From an uncultured Eggerthella sp. (GTDB taxonomy: Bacteria; Actinomycetota; Coriobacteriia; Coriobacteriales; Eggerthellaceae), in NCBI GenBank assembly GCA_900551155.1, contig URVA01000043.1, positions 1 through 10,805 of the forward strand: a DNA stretch of 10,805 bases, written 5' to 3'. The position numbers and the translations under genes are program-made. Of the stretch, positions 5,834-10,805 are shown piece after piece (the first letter of the stretch is position 1; every line of letters starts with the position of its first letter). Under the pieces are notes generated by a model. The model was not told the DNA's origin. It searched no databases and was given only the letters and a program-made list of their open reading frames with translations.

Positions 5834-7012
5834 TTAGCAGCAGCCTTTTTGTCCTTCGCGAATAATCATGTTCAAACGAAGGTTCAAGCCCAGCTCTTTT
5901 TGAACCAGATTAAAGGCAGCGTCAATTGCTTTGTCCATGTCGTAATACTTGTAGCCACCTAAACGACCAGCGAATACAACATTACCTTCTTGCTTTGCCA
6001 GCTCAACATATTTTTCGTAGAGAGCAGTGTTGCGTTCATCGTTGATGGGGTAGTAGGGCTCATCGCCTGGTTTCCAATCTGCGGGATATTCACGCGTAAT
6101 AATGGAAACTGGAATGTCGTTGCCATAAGCATCTTTACCAAATTCGAAATGCTTATGTTCAATAATGCGCGTCCAAGGTACTTCATGAGAAGTGTAATTA
6201 ACCACAGCGTTGCCTTGCCAGTTTTCACATTCGACCAGTTCAGACTCGAAGCGAAGTGAGCGATATTCAAGCGTGCCCAATTTGAAGTCGAAGTATTCAT
6301 CGATGGGACCACAATAAATAATGCGATCAGCAATATCTTTGTGCTCGGCAATAAAGTCGCGATATTCCGTGTTGAGTAAAATTTCGGCACCATGGAACAT
6401 GCGCTCAACCATAGCGGTGTAACCACCGATAGGGATGCCTTGCCAACGATCGTTGAAGTAATTGTTGTCATAGATAAAGCGAACAGGTAGACGCTTAATA
6501 ATAGATGCAGGAAGATCTTTGCAGTCACGGCCCCATTGCTTTTCGGTGTATTCTTTGACAAGCTTTTCGAAAATGTCGCGGCCAACCAAAGAGAGCGCCT
6601 GCTCTTCTAAATTCTTTGGCTCAGTAATGCCTTCTGCGGCGATTTGCTCTTCTATTTTTGCGCGTGCTTCATCGGGAGTGCAAACGCCCCACATTTTTGA
6701 GAAGGTATTCATGTTGAAGGGCATGTTATACAATTCGTCATGATAGCGAGCAACAGGTGAATTGACATAGTTGTTGAACTCGGCGAATTGATTTACGTAG
6801 TCCCAAACAGGCTTAATCGAGGTATGGAAAATATGAGCGCCATATTTGTGAACATTGATGCCGTGCTCTGAAGAGGTGTAAATATTGCCTGCAATATGAT
6901 TGCGGCGATCAATCACCAAGCAGCTTTTTCCTCGGTGAGTTGCTTCGTGAGCAAACACAGCAGCAGTGATGCCTGCGCCAACGATAAGGTAATCGTAATG
7001 TTCTTGCTGCAT
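5834..7012 (-). CDS. glf: UDP-galactopyranose mutase
   Basis: Flavoenzyme converting UDP-galactopyranose to UDP-galactofuranose, the precursor for galactofuranose in surface glycans; cytoplasmic, 392 residues, a usual length. The N-terminal Rossmann motif GAGITAA (residues 12-18) binds FAD, with Ala where many have the last Gly. HKYGAHIFHT (55-64), EKQWG with Trp160, RLPVR with Arg174, the segment YFNDRWQGIPIGGYT (185-199), EPYYPIND (318-325) and AGRLGGYKYYDMD (348-360) are all typical; Trp160 and Arg174 coincide with known active-site positions of the Klebsiella enzyme. The ATG is preceded on its strand by GAAAGG with a 7-nt spacer. The protein ends in two adjacent cysteines, an unusual tail. 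No other galactofuranose gene adjoins it: upstream is a terminated stress-protein gene, so it appears to be transcribed alone. Confidence 0.96.
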   Translation of the reverse strand: MQQEHYDYLIVGAGITAAVFAHEATHRGKSCLVIDRRNHIAGNIYTSSEHGINVHKYGAHIFHTSIKPVWDYVNQFAEFNNYVNSPVARYHDELYNMPFNMNTFSKMWGVCTPDEARAKIEEQIAAEGITEPKNLEEQALSLVGRDIFEKLVKEYTEKQWGRDCKDLPASIIKRLPVRFIYDNNYFNDRWQGIPIGGYTAMVERMFHGAEILLNTEYRDFIAEHKDIADRIIYCGPIDEYFDFKLGTLEYRSLRFESELVECENWQGNAVVNYTSHEVPWTRIIEHKHFEFGKDAYGNDIPVSIITREYPADWKPGDEPYYPINDERNTALYEKYVELAKQEGNVVFAGRLGGYKYYDMDKAIDAAFNLVQKELGLNLRLNMIIREGQKGCC

Positions 7013-7132
7013 AAAGGTACCTTTCTCTGCCTTTATTTGTGAACGTATATAAACAAAAGATTTGCTTAGTACTTGTGAGCAACCTTGTTAGATTGCGCGC
7101 ACGCTTTATTCTAATTGATTTATGGATGTTCC

Positions 7133-7171
7133 CAAAAAATAAGAGCGAAGCAGGCTAACTGCTTCGCTCTT
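7133..7171 (-). terminator. Terminator of the universal stress protein gene
   Basis: Perfect 13-bp stem AAGAGCGAAGCAG (7141-7153) with CTGCTTCGCTCTT (7159-7171) and a 5-nt loop. Read on the minus strand it is followed by TATTTTTT, a good T-tract. It lies 45 bp past the stress-protein stop and separates that gene from glf. Confidence 0.88.
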
Positions 7172-7215
7172 GCATTAGATAAAGCCAATTGAGCAATGCG
7201 CTCAAAAATTCGTTT

Positions 7216-7656
7216 CTAGTCCTGCTTTACTACCAGTACGTCGCAACGCAGATTACGGATCAGGTACGTAGAAACACTGCCTACAAATACATAGGTGATG
7301 TTAGACAGACCGCGCTCACCGCAAACAACGATGTCGGGCTCGAAGGGCTTGATCATTAAGTTATGAATGGTTTCCTGAATGCGGCCAACCTTAACAACTA
7401 CTTCAATAGAAGGAATGTCTGGATTGTTGCGAGCGTCCTTCAAAATGTCGCCCAAAGAATCCTCTAAGCGATTTTGGATGGTTTGAGCTAGTTCTTGATA
7501 GTCAGTTCCGGTTAGAGAATCTGGAACTGAATCGATAACATGACCAAGCATTAGTTCAGCATGATTTAGGGCAGCAATCTGAATAGCGCGCTGAGCTACT
7601 TCTTCTTGGGTGCTGCCTCCGTCGAGCGCGGCAAATACACGTTTGTATTGCTTCAT
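7216..7656 (-). CDS. Universal stress protein (UspA family), ATP-binding type
   Basis: Small cytoplasmic single-domain Usp protein of 146 residues, the family's normal size, expected to form dimers and to respond to stress or growth arrest. It begins with the KRVFAALDGG strand-loop. Near the C-terminus GERG (113-116) and, after nine residues, GS (126-127) fit the G-x2-G-x9-G-S/T motif of ATP-binding members, so it is predicted to bind ATP rather than belong to the non-binding UspA type. An AGAGGGG-like ribosome site lies about 8 nt before the ATG on the minus strand. It is divergent from the glycosyltransferase gene and closed by its own terminator, so it is probably monocistronic. A 7-bp inverted repeat (7701-7722) lies 44-66 bp upstream of its start. 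Confidence 0.92.
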   Translation of the reverse strand: MKQYKRVFAALDGGSTQEEVAQRAIQIAALNHAELMLGHVIDSVPDSLTGTDYQELAQTIQNRLEDSLGDILKDARNNPDIPSIEVVVKVGRIQETIHNLMIKPFEPDIVVCGERGLSNITYVFVGSVSTYLIRNLRCDVLVVKQD

Positions 7657-7700
7657 GGTAATCGCCCCTCTTTCTCCTGGGAAGTTTCAGGATACCTATT

Positions 7701-7722
7701 TCAGGGCTCCCAACTGCCCTGA
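7701..7722. repeat. Inverted repeat upstream of the stress protein gene
   Basis: TCAGGGC (7701-7707) and GCCCTGA (7716-7722) are perfect reverse complements with an 8-nt spacer. It could be a regulator site or a hairpin in the leader of the minus-strand stress-protein mRNA. A possible -10 for that gene, TAGAAT on the minus strand at 7738-7743, lies just upstream, which would put the repeat in the transcribed leader. Confidence 0.4.
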
Positions 7723-7877
7723 TTATTATCTGCTCTTATTCTATCATCGTTTCTTTTGTGGAGGGAATAAAGAACAAAGAGCCGTAGGTCTTTTGTTAAG
7801 GAATTTTGGTGCGGTCTGTACGATTTTGGTTTCTATTGGATGAAGTAATTAATAACGTTAAACTAGATAAGCTTACG

Positions 7878-7883
7878 TATAAT
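7878..7883 (+). promoter_or_regulatory. Probable -10 element of the glycosyltransferase promoter
   Basis: A consensus TATAAT 58 bp before the ATG at 7942. No good -35 stands at 17 bp; the nearest candidates are TTAAAC at 7858 (14-bp spacer) or TTGGAT at 7836, which pairs better with a weaker TAAACT. It is in the AT-rich divergent gap, a fitting place for the gene's own promoter. Confidence 0.45.
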
Positions 7884-7941
7884 GAGTGGTGCATTATTAG
7901 AAGTGCTGCATAAATGAAACGCCTTTGGAGGGAGTCCGTTC

Positions 7942-8883
7942 ATGGCAGACAAAGTCGCTGTATTGATACCTTGCTATAACGAGGCAATTACTATTGGAAA
8001 AGTAATTGACGACTTTAAGCGCGTGTTGCCAGATGCTGATATCTATGTGTATGACAACAACTCCAAAGACGACACCTCTAAAATTGCTCGTGAACATGGC
8101 GCTATTGTTCGTTTTGAAGGGCGCCAAGGCAAGGGTAACGTTGTTCGCAGTATGTTCCGTGATATTGAAGCGGACTATTACATCATGGTGGATGGCGATG
8201 ACACCTATCCTGCAGAAGCTGCACCAGAATTATTGAAGCCTTTGATGAACGACGAGGCCGACATGACCGTAGGGGATCGTTTATCAAACGGTTCTTATGG
8301 CGAAGAAAATGATCGCGCTTTCCATGGTTTTGGTAACAACTTAGTACGCTGGCTTATCAAGACCATTTATGGCTATGCCTTTGAAGATGTTATGACGGGG
8401 TATCGCGCTTTTAATAGGGTATTTGTTAAAACAATGCCTGTGCTCTCTGAAGGCTTTCAGATTGAAACAGAAATCTCAATTCATGCCGTTGATAAGCGTT
8501 GGCGTATCGTAGATGTACCCATTGATTATCGCGATCGTCCTGAAGGAAGCTATTCGAAGCTTTCCACCTTTGGCGATGGGGCAAAGGTACTAAAGGCTAT
8601 TACGGCGCTGTTTAAAGATTATCGTCCACTGGCTTTCTTTGGTTGGTTGGCACTGCTGCTTATTATTTTGGCTGCTATTGCGGCAATTCCTATTCTTTTG
8701 GAATACGCTCAAACTGGTCTGGTTCCTCGCATTCCTACCATGTTGGCTTCAATTGCTCTGGCAGGATGTGCGGCGCTTTCGTTTGCGACGGGCTTGGTGC
8801 TTGATACGGTTGCAAACAGTAATCGTCGTCAGTGGGAATTGGATGTGTATAAAGCAAACGGCAGCTTCTACGGGAAAAAGTAA
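7942..8883 (+). CDS. GT2 family glycosyltransferase, polyprenyl-phosphate (DPM1/GtrB-like) type, with two C-terminal membrane helices
   Basis: Probably transfers a sugar from a nucleotide donor to a polyprenyl phosphate carrier at the inner face of the membrane, providing a lipid-linked sugar for envelope glycans; 313 residues. The GT-A domain starts VAVLIPCYNEAITIG (residues 5-19), continues with YDNNSKDDT (37-45), and has the metal-binding DGD at 84-86; DVMTGYRAFNR (149-159), EIS (177-179) and RPEGSYSKL (199-207) are typical of the dolichol-phosphate-mannose synthase-like group. Two hydrophobic helices follow at about 230-253 and 264-289. GGAGGGAG at 7927-7934 stands 7 nt before the ATG. 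It stands alone between a divergent stress gene and a convergent htpG. The sugar is not readable, and a link with glf is not supported by arrangement. Confidence 0.87.
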   Translation: MADKVAVLIPCYNEAITIGKVIDDFKRVLPDADIYVYDNNSKDDTSKIAREHGAIVRFEGRQGKGNVVRSMFRDIEADYYIMVDGDDTYPAEAAPELLKPLMNDEADMTVGDRLSNGSYGEENDRAFHGFGNNLVRWLIKTIYGYAFEDVMTGYRAFNRVFVKTMPVLSEGFQIETEISIHAVDKRWRIVDVPIDYRDRPEGSYSKLSTFGDGAKVLKAITALFKDYRPLAFFGWLALLLIILAAIAAIPILLEYAQTGLVPRIPTMLASIALAGCAALSFATGLVLDTVANSNRRQWELDVYKANGSFYGKK

Positions 8884-8999
8884 CGCAGTATTCAGAGCTC
8901 ACTTCGTTGAATCGGTATAGCTTTTCTTTATACGGGAAACCACCCGTTCATTTACAACGTCGTTTATAGTGGGGTGATCCGCTTGTTGCAGAACGCATA

Positions 9000-9030
9000 A
9001 AAAAGGCTTCGCGCGAGGCGAAGCCTTTTT
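9000..9030. terminator. Bidirectional terminator between glycosyltransferase and htpG
   Basis: Perfect 13-bp stem AAAAAGGCTTCGC (9000-9012) with GCGAAGCCTTTTT (9018-9030), loop GCGAG. The A and T flanks give a T-tract on both strands, so it can end both convergent genes. A smaller hairpin ACGGG/CCCGT (8932-8947) precedes it on the glycosyltransferase side. Confidence 0.88.
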
Positions 9031-9081
9031 GTGTAGTAGCGAATCGGGAAGCGTGATAACTGCCCTGTCCCTTTGCCGCGG

Positions 9082-10805
9082 TTATACCATGAACTTATAC
9101 ACTGCCTGGGTGTAGGCTACAGGATCGTCGATTGGCAAGCCTTCGGTGATTAATGCCTGATCATACAGAACACGAGCGTATGATTTAACCTTGTCGTCAT
9201 CCTTTTCCTCGAAGGCCTTTTGGAGTGCCTTAAAGACAGGATGCTGAGCATTGAGCTCAAGAACACGGTCGCTCTTAACCTGTTCGCCGTCAGGGCCTGT
9301 TGCCAAAATCTTTTCCATTTCAAGAGTGATAGGACCTTCGGCGGTTACGCATGAAGGCGTATCGGAAAGGCGGGAAGAAACAGCAACGCGTTTTACCTTG
9401 CCATCAAGAGCGTCCTTCATAGCGTTGAACAGATCCTCGTTTTCTTTAGTGATGGCTTCTGCTGCGCTCTTTTCGTCTTCAGTTTCCAGCCCTAGGTCGC
9501 CGCCAGCAACATTCTTAAACTGCTTTTCTTCGTATTCGCCCATCGACATGAGGCAGAATTCATCAACGTCCTGTGGGCAAAGCAAAACATCAAAGCCCTT
9601 ACCCAAGATGGTGTTAACAATAGGACGATGTGCCAGACGATCAACGGATTCGCCTGCTGCATAGAAGATGGACTTTTGGTCTTCAGGCATTGCCTCGAGA
9701 TATTCCTTAAGGGTGATCATCTTCTTCTGCTTTGCAGAATAGTACAGAAGAAGATCGGCTAACGTATCCTTCTTCATGCCGTAGCTAGAATAGATGCCAT
9801 ATTTTAAGTTGCGACCGAAGTTCTCAAAGAATTTTTCGTATGTTTCGCGGTCGTTGTCACGCATTTTGCCAAGTTCGCTGGTGATCTTCTTTTCAAGCTT
9901 GTTTGCAATAGCGCGCAGCTGGCTGTTGTGTTGCAGTGTTTCGCGCGAAATGTTCAGGGTAAGATCCTGGCTGTCAACAACGCCGCGAACAAAGCTGTAA
10001 TAGTCAGGCAAAAGCTCAGCGCACTTTTCCTGAATAAGAACATTAGAGCTATAGAGTGCCAATCCCTTTTCGTAGTCTTTGCTGTAGAAGTCATAAGGCG
10101 TGCGGCTTGGAATAAAGAGCAGTGCATCATAGCTCAGTGCACCTTCAGCATGAACCGAAATAGAGGTAATGGGATCGAAGAAGTCATGGAAATCAGTCTT
10201 GTAGAAGTTGTTGTATTCTTCTTCGGTTACTTCTGATTTGCGGCGCTTCCAAATAGGAATCATTGAGTTGATGGTTTGGATTTCGCGAACTGTTTCGAAT
10301 TCGGGAGTGTAATCTTCTCCTGCGTCTTCAGGTTTAGGCAGCGGTTTGCGAGTTTCGATTTCCATACGAATGGGGTAGCGCACGTAGTTGCTATATTGCT
10401 TGATGAGCGCCTGCAGTTCGTACTGATCAAGGAACGTATCGTAGTCTTCTTCTTCGGTATTGTCTTTTAGGAACAATACGATAGTGGTGCCGTGATCGCC
10501 ATGAAGGCCAGCTGCCTGCTCTTCACTTGCCTGTTCGATGGTGTAGCCTTCAATGCCGTCGCTTTCCCATACCCAGGTTTCGTCGCTATTGTAAGCGCGA
10601 GAAATAACCATGACGCGTTTGGATACCATGAAAGAAGAATAGAAGCCAACGCCAAATTGGCCAATAATATCAAGATCTTCGCCCTGTGCCTCGGCGTTGT
10701 CAGTCTTGAACTCAAGGCTACCCGAGTGAGCAATGGTGCCCAGGTTGGTTTCCAGTTCGTCCTTGGTCATACCGATGCCGTTGTCGGACACGGTGACCGT
10801 GCGCT
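9082..10805 (-). CDS. htpG: Chaperone HtpG (bacterial Hsp90), 5' end outside window
   Basis: ATP-dependent Hsp90-type chaperone of the cytoplasm. The minus-strand frame is open to the right edge; the GTG at 10789-10791 is an internal valine in TVTVSDNGIGM, so about 75 N-terminal residues are missing and some 573 are present. Visible GHKL ATPase motifs: DNGIGM, NLGTIAHSGS and GQFGVGFYSSFMV. The middle domain carries LNISRETLQ, with the conserved arginine that contacts ATP, preceded by FVRGVVDSQDL; a C-terminal dimerisation domain follows, ending YKFMV. There is no sign of truncation or frameshift within the visible part. Promoter and any heat-shock control lie beyond the window. Confidence 0.96.
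   Translation of the reverse strand, partial: RTVTVSDNGIGMTKDELETNLGTIAHSGSLEFKTDNAEAQGEDLDIIGQFGVGFYSSFMVSKRVMVISRAYNSDETWVWESDGIEGYTIEQASEEQAAGLHGDHGTTIVLFLKDNTEEEDYDTFLDQYELQALIKQYSNYVRYPIRMEIETRKPLPKPEDAGEDYTPEFETVREIQTINSMIPIWKRRKSEVTEEEYNNFYKTDFHDFFDPITSISVHAEGALSYDALLFIPSRTPYDFYSKDYEKGLALYSSNVLIQEKCAELLPDYYSFVRGVVDSQDLTLNISRETLQHNSQLRAIANKLEKKITSELGKMRDNDRETYEKFFENFGRNLKYGIYSSYGMKKDTLADLLLYYSAKQKKMITLKEYLEAMPEDQKSIFYAAGESVDRLAHRPIVNTILGKGFDVLLCPQDVDEFCLMSMGEYEEKQFKNVAGGDLGLETEDEKSAAEAITKENEDLFNAMKDALDGKVKRVAVSSRLSDTPSCVTAEGPITLEMEKILATGPDGEQVKSDRVLELNAQHPVFKALQKAFEEKDDDKVKSYARVLYDQALITEGLPIDDPVAYTQAVYKFMV

Noticed and set aside
7013..7024. 12-bp perfect palindrome AAAGGTACCTTT directly upstream of glf, as an operator or hairpin.
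   Set aside because: It has no loop for RNA folding, covers the ribosome site by coincidence, and is short enough to be chance.
7610..7843. Plus-strand reading frame of about 77 codons covering the divergent gap.
   Set aside because: It begins antisense inside the stress-protein gene, has no ribosome site, and its composition does not look like a protein.
1..10805. Novel multi-gene system, mobile island, CRISPR array or defence locus.
   Set aside because: All eight recognised genes belong to well-known families; there are no spaced direct repeats, integrase, transposase, toxin-antitoxin pair or abrupt change in composition visible.

Overview
The window reads as an ordinary chromosomal segment of an obligately anaerobic bacterium. 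The strongest clue is the oxygen-sensitive, ferredoxin-linked indolepyruvate oxidoreductase (IorA/IorB) next to a phenylacetate-CoA ligase. Together with moderate GC by eye, Gram-positive-type GAGGAG ribosome sites, a lipoprotein amidase with a long acidic linker and a UDP-galactopyranose mutase, this suggests an amino-acid-fermenting actinobacterium such as a member of the Coriobacteriia. That placement is inference; there is no rRNA or other marker here.

Layout. From 1 to 2817 (+) lies an arylpyruvate module: the 3' half of iorA, iorB overlapping it by 8 bp, then a paaK-type ligase, closed by a hairpin terminator near 2863-2891. From 2818 to 3270 there is a 453-bp gene-free stretch with several inverted repeats and a second terminator-like hairpin (3100-3127); it is the least explained part of the window. 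It leads to a sodium:solute symporter (3271-4812, +) and a lipoprotein N-acetylmuramoyl-L-alanine amidase (4889-5725, +), followed by a strong 13-bp-stem terminator. On the minus strand come glf (7012-5834) and a universal stress protein (7656-7216), each a separate unit because a strong terminator lies between them. A GT2 polyprenyl-phosphate-type glycosyltransferase (7942-8883, +) is divergent from the stress protein. It converges on htpG (minus, 5' end beyond the right edge) across a bidirectional terminator at 9000-9030.

How the genes work together. IorAB would oxidatively decarboxylate aryl pyruvates, made by transamination of Trp, Phe or Tyr, to arylacetyl-CoA and reduced ferredoxin. 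The ligase would link arylacetyl-CoA and free arylacetate. The symporter may import an organic acid or amino acid, but its substrate cannot be read from the sequence. The amidase, glf and the GT2 enzyme all point to cell-envelope work without forming one operon. The stress protein and HtpG are general stress functions. I see no mobile element, CRISPR, tRNA, rRNA or defence system, and no convincing new multi-gene system. The best candidate for something undescribed is the structured non-coding region upstream of the symporter.
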